From: Pichia kudriavzevii
Lineage: Eukaryota > Ascomycota > Pichiomycetes > Pichiales > Pichiaceae
Length of the DNA stretch: 64,000 nucleotides
Direction: 5' to 3'
Assembly: GCF_003054445.1 (NCBI RefSeq)
Contig: NC_042506.1
Span: forward strand, 937,501 to 1,001,500
The position numbers were made by a program, and so were the translations under genes. The first letter of the stretch is position 1. Every line of letters begins with the position of its first letter. Below are positions 1 to 8,774 of the stretch, piece by piece. The notes beneath the pieces are model-generated. The model worked only from the letters and a program-made list of their open reading frames with translations. It was not told the origin of the DNA and made no database searches.

Positions 1-108
1 GAAGGAAAGAATTAAGAATCAATATCATGTTATGGAATGAATATGCAAGTTACTAAAAGATAACTAGAGAATAAAAAAGCAATATAACATAGAGACGTAA
101 CTTGAAAT

Positions 109-1971
109 ATGCCACCCAATGAAAATATCTTCAAAGAAGGAGTTAATTTATTTAAACAGCAGCGTTATGAAGAATCTATCACGATTTTCAAGAACTTGGT
201 GAAAGAATACCAACTTGAAGATCAGCCAGGAGATACACAAAGGAAAAATTTTGTGAATCTCTTAGATTGCTTGAGTGCCTCATACTCCAAAGTACAGAAG
301 CTTGATAGATCAATAAAATGTGCGGAGAAAATGATTGATGTGGATCCTTTTGGATGCAAGGGATATCTACGGTTAGCTAAAGTTTATAGGTTACAAGATA
401 GAGAGAACAATGCTTATGAAATATTAAAGCACGGATATCTTAAAATAAAAGAGGAGAAAATGAAACCACAATATACATTATTTAATGAAACATTGTATAA
501 GCAACTGAAGGAGGAATTAAAACTTGCTAAGAAAAGAAAAGGTTTTAGGGAAAGATCTTATGATCCATTGAAGGATTTTCCAGATGAAATCATAGGTATT
601 ATATTTTCTGAATTTAGTCCATATTTTAATTTGCAGTGCTTAATAGTTTCAAAGCTTTGGTATAAGCGACTAGTTTGTGTTCCTTATATTTTTAATAACT
701 GTCACTTGAAAAAGAATATCAGGAAACAAGAGTTTGATAGATTTTTAGGGTTCGTTAGTTTGGTATCACCAGGTAGTCATAATTTTGTTAAATCGATTAA
801 TATTCAGCCTCATAAAACAGTTGAACAAACTATAATAAACGATATATTTAAACGTGAGATCAAGGTTGAAAATCTTTCTATCGAATTAGAATCTTTAAAC
901 TTATTTTCTTTAACGAGGAGTATGAAAAATAGTAAACTGGAACTGTCATCTATAAAGTCATTAAGTATAGATCTTCCTATAATAACAAATGAGAATACCA
1001 GCATTGAGGCTGTTTTATCCAAATGTCCTAATGTTTCTAAGTTCGTTATTAAAATTCCCAAATATGATTCTCGATCACACGATACACTAAATACACCTAT
1101 TACTTTCCCTTCACTAACATCTCTAACAATTGTGGTAGAAAGGTCCATGCAGAAACATCAGTTAAATAACGTCATTATAAATAATTTTCTTTTAAGGAAT
1201 GATTTCCCATCTTTGGAACATCTTTCTTTTTCGAAAGTTAATCTGTGCTTTGAGGTTTTTCAAAAAATAATAACGACCAAGTTAAAGACAATTGAGCTTG
1301 AACTTGTCCCAAATATATGTATCATAAGGCTAACCAATCTGTTAATTTCTCAAGTGGGGAACAAAGTTGAGGGAAGATTAGAGGAACTTCGAATAGTTGA
1401 AAATGATGTTACCATGGAAGTACCATCACCAAATTGGGAACTAGAGCTTACCAAGTTCCAAGTGTATAAAAATTTGAAGACCTTAGTGCTACGACATAGT
1501 CACGTTACACCAAAATTACTTCTAGCTATTTTGATATCTACTTCATGTGAACTTGAAGAACTTCATCTGATTCTCAATTCTAATATTGTATTCGGTAGTA
1601 ATAGACCATCTACATCGAATAGGCCGCTCTATGGCTCTGTTGATATCATTGAGTTAATTGAAAAGATCCCAAGGATAAAACAGCTATCTCTTGTTGGATG
1701 TTTTGGAATGGACAACACGGCGATCATTAGGATGGCCAAACACATAGCGATAGGAAATTTATTTGGCCATTTGAGTTACTTAAACTTATCCCTAAACAAG
1801 ATTGACGGAAGGGGAATTTTACAGCTACTGGGTAAGACACCAAAGTTGAAACTGGAGACCTTGGTTATTAATTTCACTAAAGTTGACGCTAATACTGTCA
1901 GATATTTGAGAGAACTTCGAGTATGTAAAAAAATTGAATATAAGATGGATGATCGGGTGTCTCTTCTCTAA
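109..1971 (+). CDS. DIA2-like F-box protein with TPR and leucine-rich repeats (copy 1)
   Basis: Predicted substrate-receptor subunit of an SCF ubiquitin ligase. The 620-residue protein has the DIA2 layout: a TPR-like N-terminus (about residues 5-140, helical pairs such as the EGVNLFKQQRYEESI segment), an F-box at about 152-195 (starting DPLKDFPDEIIG, with W184 in SKLWYKRL), then irregular leucine-rich repeats to the end. In S. cerevisiae Dia2 binds Skp1 through the F-box, and its TPR tethers it to the replisome, where it promotes CMG helicase ubiquitylation at replication termination. The next gene downstream has the same domain order, so the two look like an old tandem pair; which one is the DIA2 orthologue is not clear from reading. 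Start is the first ATG in an AT-rich leader. The protein is shorter than S. cerevisiae Dia2 (732 residues). Confidence 0.75.
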   Translation: MPPNENIFKEGVNLFKQQRYEESITIFKNLVKEYQLEDQPGDTQRKNFVNLLDCLSASYSKVQKLDRSIKCAEKMIDVDPFGCKGYLRLAKVYRLQDRENNAYEILKHGYLKIKEEKMKPQYTLFNETLYKQLKEELKLAKKRKGFRERSYDPLKDFPDEIIGIIFSEFSPYFNLQCLIVSKLWYKRLVCVPYIFNNCHLKKNIRKQEFDRFLGFVSLVSPGSHNFVKSINIQPHKTVEQTIINDIFKREIKVENLSIELESLNLFSLTRSMKNSKLELSSIKSLSIDLPIITNENTSIEAVLSKCPNVSKFVIKIPKYDSRSHDTLNTPITFPSLTSLTIVVERSMQKHQLNNVIINNFLLRNDFPSLEHLSFSKVNLCFEVFQKIITTKLKTIELELVPNICIIRLTNLLISQVGNKVEGRLEELRIVENDVTMEVPSPNWELELTKFQVYKNLKTLVLRHSHVTPKLLLAILISTSCELEELHLILNSNIVFGSNRPSTSNRPLYGSVDIIELIEKIPRIKQLSLVGCFGMDNTAIIRMAKHIAIGNLFGHLSYLNLSLNKIDGRGILQLLGKTPKLKLETLVINFTKVDANTVRYLRELRVCKKIEYKMDDRVSLL

Positions 1972-2225
1972 GTAGTGGTAGTGTATTAAAGATTCTAATC
2001 ATGTATATCTGAGATACTTGTGGAAGGAAGTACTAAGATATGAAAATGCTACCATGATTTACTAGCGCTTATCAGGCGGTCAAAATAGCAATCGACTGGA
2101 GCGCTTGGCTAAAGTTATGAAAATTAACAGAATCCTGAATCAGGTTATATCTGTACCTTTTTCTACAGTTCGTTGTAATTCTTTGATGTTAATCCTATTG
2201 TCGTTCCATAGAGTACTTCTAAGGG

Positions 2226-4055
2226 ATGTCTGTTTTATACGATGATATATTTGAGGGTCTAATAGACGGGATTCACGCCTTTGAGTCTGGATTGGTCAAT
2301 GCTGCTTTATATATCTTAGAAGACACCTTAATTAAGACAGACCAATTTTATGAGGAAAATGGTATTCACCATGAGAGCCGAATAAATATACAAATGCAAC
2401 TGGCCAAAGTATATATATGGCTGAGACAGTTTCAGAAGGCTGTTGATATCTTAAAATCGGCTTTAGAATCATCGCCCGAAAACGTTCCTGTATTATACCG
2501 GTTATTTCTATTATATTCAGATGCTTATCCCAACGAGAAGATGGCACTAAAGGTCTACTTACGGGCCGAGTCAGTTATGAAGGAAAATGGATCGTTGGAT
2601 TGTAATCACAGGATCTATAAGAATTTTGTGACAAGGGGTGAAAAAATCAAATGCAAGAGGCAATCGTTTTTTATGTTCAAGGATGACACTGAAGAAATTG
2701 ATAAACAGAATTTGATGAAACAACTACCTATTGAGATATTATCGAATATTTTTTCAATGCTGGATCCCAAGAGTTTGATCAATTTGTTACTAACATGTAA
2801 AGGATGGAGGTCCACAATTCTTGAATCCCCACATCTAATTGGAGCTTTTACGCTTAGTAGAGATATAACATTTAAAAAATTACAGTCGTATTTGAGATTA
2901 TTTGATCAAAAGGTATCCACTTCAGAAATCATCTTAGATAAACTTTCTATTGCATTCAATTCACGTGATGAACTTCCCCTGATGAAATTGCTGCTTTCTT
3001 CTGGCCTGAGGTCGAAGAGCTTAAATATTGAAATAAGAGAAGCTATACAACCTCAAATTTGCACATTGATTAAGGAATCGAAACCTTTACTCTTCACGCA
3101 ACAGACCCATTTATCGATTACTATCGAAAAAGAGGCCCAATCGATCTCATTTGTTGATAATATTTTACCTATGATGACAAATTTACAAACGCTCTATATA
3201 TCCTTCAGAAACCTTTCTTCCCCCAAACAAAAGTCTTCGTCTCCACTGATTGATCTACCAAGGTTGCGATTCTTAAATATAAAGAATGAGGGAAAGCACG
3301 ACCAGGTGGAAAGATTCGTGTCTGCCCTAACAATACACAATGTTGAGTCATTAACTATTGATACACGTTCAACGAACATATTTTTAAAATGCATTCGAAC
3401 GGCAAATAAATTGAAACATTTGAAAATGCGGATGATTCCAATCGAATTGTTTTTATATGATTTCATGATTGAAGGCCGGCCAGGATACGAAAGAGTTAAG
3501 GAGTTGGAAACACTCGAGTTTGATACTTGCCCTTCCAGTGTGGATCATATATTTGGACCGAGGGTACAATTCAAGGAATTCAACAATTTAAGAGTCCTTA
3601 AGTTCAGAAATTCTCAAATTACGGTAACTACCATTGAAGCTTTCTTCAAGACGTGCAAGAAAAGTTTAAAGGAGTTGGACGTCTTGGAGAAATCATTGCT
3701 TTCGTACAAGGGCTCCAATACAAACAACAACGGGACGTTTAGTTTGAAAAATGTCTTGGAAACTTGTACTGGTCTGGAGGAGCTCCATATAACCGACAAT
3801 AAAATCAATAGTTCCAATTTCACGCAAATAGCTTTTGATATTGCCATGTTAACGAGACCAATGAAGTTGAACTGCTTGGAGTTGTCAAATTCTTCTATTC
3901 CATCATCTTCGTATATTGTGCTGTTCTTATCAATCAAGACTAAACTAACTATCAAAAGAATGATTATACATCAGCAAAACCCCGATGTTCAACTAATATC
4001 ATTCAGTGAGGAATTGAAAAGAAGTAAGGTGGTAGGTGAGTTTTGTTTCATTTAA
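2226..4055 (+). CDS. DIA2-like F-box protein with TPR and leucine-rich repeats (copy 2)
   Basis: Second predicted SCF substrate receptor, 609 residues, on the same strand 254 bp after copy 1. TPR-like helices lie at about residues 10-125 (including LAKVYIWLRQFQKAVDIL), the F-box at about 165-205 (MKQLPIEILSNIFSMLDP, then LLLTCKGWRSTI), and irregular leucine-rich repeats run to the C-terminus. Domain order matches the upstream gene, but the two are strongly diverged and barely alignable by eye outside the F-box. The pair could be one orthologue of DIA2 plus one specialised copy. The stop lies 41 bp from the end of convergent SLU7, so the 3' untranslated regions probably overlap. Confidence 0.72.
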   Translation: MSVLYDDIFEGLIDGIHAFESGLVNAALYILEDTLIKTDQFYEENGIHHESRINIQMQLAKVYIWLRQFQKAVDILKSALESSPENVPVLYRLFLLYSDAYPNEKMALKVYLRAESVMKENGSLDCNHRIYKNFVTRGEKIKCKRQSFFMFKDDTEEIDKQNLMKQLPIEILSNIFSMLDPKSLINLLLTCKGWRSTILESPHLIGAFTLSRDITFKKLQSYLRLFDQKVSTSEIILDKLSIAFNSRDELPLMKLLLSSGLRSKSLNIEIREAIQPQICTLIKESKPLLFTQQTHLSITIEKEAQSISFVDNILPMMTNLQTLYISFRNLSSPKQKSSSPLIDLPRLRFLNIKNEGKHDQVERFVSALTIHNVESLTIDTRSTNIFLKCIRTANKLKHLKMRMIPIELFLYDFMIEGRPGYERVKELETLEFDTCPSSVDHIFGPRVQFKEFNNLRVLKFRNSQITVTTIEAFFKTCKKSLKELDVLEKSLLSYKGSNTNNNGTFSLKNVLETCTGLEELHITDNKINSSNFTQIAFDIAMLTRPMKLNCLELSNSSIPSSSYIVLFLSIKTKLTIKRMIIHQQNPDVQLISFSEELKRSKVVGEFCFI

Positions 4056-4095
4056 AAGAACGACTGTTGTTCTATCCCTTTTCTTTAGAATATTT

Positions 4096-5295
4096 CTATA
4101 AAGCTCCATATTTTTCTAACAATGCTTTCTTTTTTGCCTTCTTTACGAGTTTATCTTTTTCCTCTTTTTCCTTCATCTTCAACATGGCTGCGGTAGGAGA
4201 AATTTCTGTAGCATACTCGGGATTTACAACTTTCTCAGTGTTTTCAGAATCCTGTCGCCATTTCTTTTGCTGTTCCGATTGTACACTTTTGGCAAACTTT
4301 TTCAGTTTCTCAAACTCCGCCGCCTCACCGGTAAGGTACCGCACAAATTGCCCCCTCTCATTGAGATAACCTTCCTTTAGATCCTTATAAACTCTAGATT
4401 TAGGATTATACCTCAATTCTTCTCCGGTCTTGATGACTTCCAAATATCTAGGCTTATCCTCTAACGACCTTGTTATGATTTTATCGTTGGGATCCAATGC
4501 CAAAGGGTTATCTTTCATTATGGCCTTGACAATTGTGTCCTTATCGTTTCTATCTGCATCTTGGTTATCTTCGACAAATTTCGATAAAAGCCTTTCCTCT
4601 TTTTTCTTCAAGTTATCAACAATTTCTCCATACTCTTCATTGATATCGACCCCACGCCATCTGTCCTTCACCTCATCCCAATCTTTAGCTTCCTTTTTAA
4701 CATAAGTGACCCCCCTCTTGTCCTGCCTATTGTTATCTCCATCGTTACGGTAAATATATGAAATTGAGTGAGGTTTCTCAAAACATTCAGACTTCTGATG
4801 CTTACCCCCGCAGTTTCCACATCTACCCTTCTTTTTCCACTCTCGGACTTTCCTTCTCAATGAAGACGTGTCTTCTTTTCGGCTTTTGTTTTTGTTATCA
4901 TTATTATCATTATCATCAGTCTTATCATTAGCAATACCATCGCTACAACGATCCACTTGATCCTCGCCATCGTCATCACATATAGCCACAAACTCATCAA
5001 CAATGTCCGAACCGCTCTTGGCTTCATTATAAGGAACAACTTTACCTTCTGGATCGAGTCTTTGATGCTTCAATCGATCGACACTCTTGTCGGCTATTAG
5101 ACGGTACATTTCATCGTCGCTCTTCCTCTTTCTACTCTGGGAATCGACCTTCAATGCTTCATTCTCGTAGTACCACGGCGTGCTTGAAATGAATTTCGGA
5201 ATGTAGTCATTCACTTTCCTCCCCGTCTCCGAATTGACATATGTTCTCTTGTTGGGAGGCCCCTTATTTGCCGCGGCCTTTCGATCCCTGTTCAT
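4096..5295 (-). CDS. SLU7: Pre-mRNA splicing factor Slu7
   Basis: Second-step splicing factor that helps 3' splice-site choice in the spliceosome. The 399-residue product (S. cerevisiae 382) has a CCHC zinc knuckle at C159, C162, H166 and C171, followed by the family block with DWDEVKDRWRG near 210-215, a conserved central region and a lysine-rich tail ending EKYGAL. An acidic Asp/Asn insert lies at about 108-137. Knuckle spacing is C-x2-C-x3-H-x4-C, one residue tighter than the usual C-x2-C-x4-H-x4-C. Synteny supports the call: in S. cerevisiae SLU7, RRP1 and SSS1 (YDR088C, YDR087C, YDR086C) are consecutive, and here the same three follow each other. Divergently placed from RRP1. Confidence 0.93.
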   Translation of the reverse strand: MNRDRKAAANKGPPNKRTYVNSETGRKVNDYIPKFISSTPWYYENEALKVDSQSRKRKSDDEMYRLIADKSVDRLKHQRLDPEGKVVPYNEAKSGSDIVDEFVAICDDDGEDQVDRCSDGIANDKTDDNDNNDNKNKSRKEDTSSLRRKVREWKKKGRCGNCGGKHQKSECFEKPHSISYIYRNDGDNNRQDKRGVTYVKKEAKDWDEVKDRWRGVDINEEYGEIVDNLKKKEERLLSKFVEDNQDADRNDKDTIVKAIMKDNPLALDPNDKIITRSLEDKPRYLEVIKTGEELRYNPKSRVYKDLKEGYLNERGQFVRYLTGEAAEFEKLKKFAKSVQSEQQKKWRQDSENTEKVVNPEYATEISPTAAMLKMKEKEEKDKLVKKAKKKALLEKYGAL

Positions 5296-5663
5296 GTTTC
5301 AACGCCTCGATTGACAGCAACAACAAAAAACCCTTTATCAAATTAAAGAGAGCAAGTCCCTTGCTACAACAAAAACTCAACTCTAAAGAGACACTTCACC
5401 TAACACAGCCACAATATCATCAATAATGGAGATTTTTAGGGATTTTTTTTCCTTTTCCTTTTCCTTTTGCGTTTGACTTTGCCTATTGAAGCCTTCGCGC
5501 CCTTGTGAATTTTTTCGTGTATTATTTAGTCTCTTTTGTTTAGGGAGAAAATGATCAACTGAATTTTTCTAAATTTTTTTTTTTTTTTTTCACACAAGGA
5601 AGAGACTAGACAGTTATACTCTTTAACAGATTTTAACTGTAGTGAACAAGGACAAAGGAGGAA
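5296..5663. promoter_or_regulatory. Divergent SLU7/RRP1 promoter region
   Basis: A 368-bp intergenic stretch holding both upstream regions. It has pyrimidine-rich runs of TTTTCC units near 5445-5470 and a pure T tract of about 18 at 5575-5592, roughly 75 bp before the RRP1 start. Such dA:dT tracts typically exclude nucleosomes in yeast promoters. No exact PAC element was seen, and no RNA gene. Confidence 0.4.
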
Positions 5664-6190
5664 ATGGCGATGAAGACGAATGCGTTTGTGAGACAACTAG
5701 CATCCAATAAGAGACAGGTGAGGGAGAATGCGCTTTCCACCTTGAAGAAATTCTTGTCTCATGAGGAGAAGGCCAAGAAGCTCGATAGTAACGACCTCAA
5801 GAAGTTATGGAAGGGTTTGTTTTACACCATGTGGTTCTGCGATAGGCCACTGCCGCAGCAGAGACTTGCAAACTCGTTGGCGAGTCTCTTCAGCGAAGAT
5901 ATAGTTGATGAGAAGTTTTGCGACTTTGTTGAAGCGTTTTGGAGCATTATGATGAAGGAGTGGAAAGAGCTTGATAAGTGGAGGCTGGACAAGTATCTGA
6001 TGTTGATGAGGTATGTCGTCAGAGAGTGTCTTGTGAGGTTGAGACAGAACAAGTGGGACGAACAAGCCGTTGAGACGTATTTGAGCTGTTTGAAGAAGGT
6101 CGTTCTAAAGGATGACGTCAAGGCCTCACGTGCCATTACTTACCATATTATCGATGTGTGGGTGGACGAGTTAGAACGGGTGATATTTGG

Positions 6191-6223
<33 letters not shown>

Positions 6224-6533
6224 CAACGACAACGACGATACGCATACAAGTGAACAACGGGTCAAGCTGAGAAAGGAGATACTTGAGCAGGAAAATGTTC
6301 CAATGGACGTCCTGCTAGCTCCCTTCAAGGAGCTAGCTACTCGTGGCCACAGCGAGGCACTCGTCAAGAGGGTACGACTCGAAGTTCTAAGGGACGAACG
6401 TCTCGTTGAATTGGACATTGACTTGTCTGTCCAGGGAGACCACAAGCATACACAGGCGGACGGTTCCGATTCTGCAGAAGAAGAAGAAGAAGAAGAGGAA
6501 GAAGAAGAAGAATGGAAAGGATTTGGCAACTGA
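5664..6533 (+). CDS. RRP1: Ribosomal RNA processing protein Rrp1 (Nop52 family)
   Basis: Nucleolar factor of 60S subunit assembly, needed for 27S pre-rRNA processing. The 289-residue protein (S. cerevisiae 278) opens with the Nop52 helical block: residues 6-100 include NAFVRQLASNKRQVRENAL, KKLWKGLFYTMWFCDRPLPQQ and AFWSIMMKEWKELDKWRLDK, the family signature. Two acidic runs stand out: an Asp/Asn tract at about 177-192, coded by GAC/GAT, and 12 consecutive Glu at 272-283 just before the terminal WKGF motif. SLU7 is upstream and divergent, SSS1 is 310 bp downstream on the same strand, the same trio as S. cerevisiae YDR088C-YDR086C. The start is ATG at 5664; a second ATG two codons later is equally possible. 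Confidence 0.93.
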
Positions 6534-6843
6534 CATACTGCCCTCTCTCCACTCTATGTTCAACAGATGTATTGCTCAAACCTTCATCTCTTTTAACCTG
6601 TATCTGTTACTCTGTATAGACAATATATAGTGCCATCCAAGTGCAATTGCCACTCAATGGAAACTCGCACGCGCCAGAAATGTTTCTTTCAAATGGGGGA
6701 AACTTCCAACGTGGCCTCTGAAAAACTCATTTCTCTCCCTCTTACACATATTGCACAATGGTCAATGTGCTGTTGTGCATCTCCATCTACCAGTACAAGA
6801 CCAAAAGAGACAGTACACACACACACTTATACAGACACAGACA
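6534..6843. promoter_or_regulatory. RRP1-SSS1 intergenic region
   Basis: 310 bp between the RRP1 stop and the SSS1 start. It holds the RRP1 3' end and SSS1 promoter, with an (AC)6 run at 6815-6826 just before the SSS1 ATG, probably within its leader. The reading frame of SSS1 stays open upstream to 6751, but that extension has no homology and is rejected as coding. Nothing else seen. Confidence 0.35.
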
Positions 6844-7044
6844 ATGGCAGACATGGAAAAGATGACAGACGCTCCAGTGGAGTTCCTCAGAGACGGCGCA
6901 CGTTTCCTCCAAAAATGCACAAAGCCCTCTCAGAAAGAGTACATGCAATTGATCAGAGCAGTCGGCATGGGTTTCATCATGATGGGTGTTGTTGGCTACC
7001 TCATCAAGTTGATCCACATTCCGATCAGATACTTGATTGTCTAG
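6844..7044 (+). CDS. SSS1: Sec61 translocon gamma subunit Sss1
   Basis: Tail-anchored small subunit of the ER protein-conducting channel (Sec61 and Ssh1 complexes). The 66-residue product has the complete family pattern: an amphipathic cytosolic helix (PVEFLRDGARFLQKCTKPSQ), the conserved KEYMQLIRAVGMGF segment, and one transmembrane helix (about residues 40-60) ending in the IHIPIRYLIV tail. Start chosen at 6844 (MADMEK) because length then equals the family norm (S. cerevisiae 80, many others 66-70); the longer in-frame ATG at 6751 adds 31 unrelated residues. It directly follows RRP1, as in S. cerevisiae. Confidence 0.95.
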   Translation: MADMEKMTDAPVEFLRDGARFLQKCTKPSQKEYMQLIRAVGMGFIMMGVVGYLIKLIHIPIRYLIV

Positions 7045-7357
7045 TTTCTCTGTGCTTTCTTCTTCTTCTCTCCCTCCTCTTCCAATGTATATTGATCTAT
7101 ACGCCCTGTGTATTTATAATACTCCAGCTCAAGTATCCGTGGGAGATGCGAAAATGTGATTTTCGCCCCCCCTGCCGCCGCAGCGGTCGCAGCGGCCGTC
7201 GCCCACCTCAGTGTGCGGCATGTTTTTTTCAAATTGTGCACACTGGAATCTTTCTTGTATGGGGAAGTCCCCAATGGGATTGTACATGTGTGTGTTGTAG
7301 ACGGACATGTGTGATTCTACAATTGCACACAGGACAGAGACGAGATAAGATCGTGAC
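7045..7357. promoter_or_regulatory. SSS1-SPT2 intergenic region with GC-rich patch
   Basis: 313 bp. It contains a short, strikingly GC-rich patch at about 7168-7212 (a C run followed by CCG/GCG units) within otherwise mixed sequence, then a GT-rich stretch near 7285-7315. This is presumably SPT2 promoter sequence. No gene, tRNA or clear factor site was identified. Confidence 0.3.
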
Positions 7358-8701
7358 ATGAGTTTCCTGTCGTTGTTGTCCTCCGTGACAAAGGACAAGA
7401 AGATCCAGGAAAAGGCCAAACATGCCCAACTTGGAAATCATCCTCCTAACCCGTCAACGTCATTACAGGACACGTTGGCTAAGAATACCCCTTTGCAGAC
7501 ACCGAATAGGCCATCCATAGCAAGACAAGTAGGTAGGAAACCATCCAAGCCACAGCCATCCTTTACGCCTTCAAATGTCTATGATGATCCCGCCGTTCAG
7601 CGGTTAAAGGAAGCCAGGCGAGTGGAGAGAGAAAGACTAGCACAGAAGAACCAAGGAAAAAGACAAACATCGACAAGAACAAGGGCGCCGTCGTCTCCCA
7701 ATGGTTCGGTGACATCAGCAGGCAACTCGAGACATCGATCGAAATCCACAACTCCAACAGCAACAACAACAGTAGAAAAACGAAATAACAGGAAAGATTT
7801 GGACTTATCACTGCCAGAGGTATCCAAGTCAAGGTTCAAATTCAAGCCTTCAATACATGGTGGACGGGCTGCCAGCCCCACCCAGAAGACATCCACTGGT
7901 GGCACTGCTGGGTCCGGTCCAAATGGAAAGCCTAGTAAGATGTCCTTCAAGGAACTGATGGATAAAGCCTCCCATATCGAGAAACCAAAAGTTGCATTGC
8001 CGCCAATTATAACCCACAGGAAACAGGAGAAACCTCGTCCTAGTAAAGCGTACCAGTCCTTGAAGAAATCCAGAAACCAGCAACTGGCAGTGGACAATGC
8101 CAGGTTAAAGCCAACCAGCTCAACTACTAGACCCTTGTCTAATGAGAGATTGACTTCCAAGTCTGTCTCACCAGTGAGAGACATTAGAGAACCGTCATTT
8201 GCCAAACCAAGTCCAGAGTTGCTGAGGAAACTCAAAAACAAAAAGAAAAACATGCAACTGAAGCAGAGACCATACAGAACGTCCACGTCATCTTCGAACT
8301 CTTCTCGAAGAAAAAAGGATGCCTATGACATTGATGCAGAAGAAGAGGAAGACGACGACTTTGGTTACTATGATGACCAGTACGATTCCCAGGATGATGG
8401 ATTTATAGTGGACGATGAAGAGGAAGAAGAAGAATACAGAATGACACAGAGAGAGAGAAAGTTCAGTGACCTTAGATCACAGGGTTACAGCAGAGACGAG
8501 ATCTGGGAGATCTTCAGCAGAGGTAAAAAGAGAGGTTATTATCAAGATGATTATGATTCTGCAGACGATATGGAGGCTACAGGTAATGAAATTCTGGAGG
8601 ACGAGGAAAGAACTTTAAAACAAGCTAAGCTGGACGATTTAAGGGAACAGAGGCTACTTGAAGAACATGCTCGTAGGAAGAATAAATTATTGCACAAGTA
8701 A
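7358..8701 (+). CDS. SPT2: Histone chaperone Spt2
   Basis: Chromatin protein that binds H3-H4 and DNA and suppresses cryptic transcription behind RNA polymerase II. The 447-residue product (S. cerevisiae 333) starts MSFLSLLSS as in S. cerevisiae (MSFLSKLS), has a long basic, Ser/Thr-rich middle, a KMSFKELMDKA segment resembling the yeast KMSFEELMKQA motif, and the diagnostic C-terminal Spt2 domain: an acidic stretch at about 325-365, then GYSRDEIWEIFSRGKKR near 385-400 and a charged helix to the end. The extra length is in the low-complexity middle. Convergent with RAD4 (73 bp between stops). In S. cerevisiae SPT2, RAD4 and GCG1 are consecutive (YER161C-YER163C). Confidence 0.92.
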   Translation: MSFLSLLSSVTKDKKIQEKAKHAQLGNHPPNPSTSLQDTLAKNTPLQTPNRPSIARQVGRKPSKPQPSFTPSNVYDDPAVQRLKEARRVERERLAQKNQGKRQTSTRTRAPSSPNGSVTSAGNSRHRSKSTTPTATTTVEKRNNRKDLDLSLPEVSKSRFKFKPSIHGGRAASPTQKTSTGGTAGSGPNGKPSKMSFKELMDKASHIEKPKVALPPIITHRKQEKPRPSKAYQSLKKSRNQQLAVDNARLKPTSSTTRPLSNERLTSKSVSPVRDIREPSFAKPSPELLRKLKNKKKNMQLKQRPYRTSTSSSNSSRRKKDAYDIDAEEEEDDDFGYYDDQYDSQDDGFIVDDEEEEEEYRMTQRERKFSDLRSQGYSRDEIWEIFSRGKKRGYYQDDYDSADDMEATGNEILEDEERTLKQAKLDDLREQRLLEEHARRKNKLLHK

Positions 8702-8774
8702 GATCTTTTTAATGATACCTACAGCTACATAGTCAGAGATATTTGGAACATGCATAAAAAATGTGTAGATTGAA

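Noticed and set aside
6140-6529. Poly-serine frame opposite RRP1
   Set aside because: Shadow of the Asp and Glu runs of RRP1.
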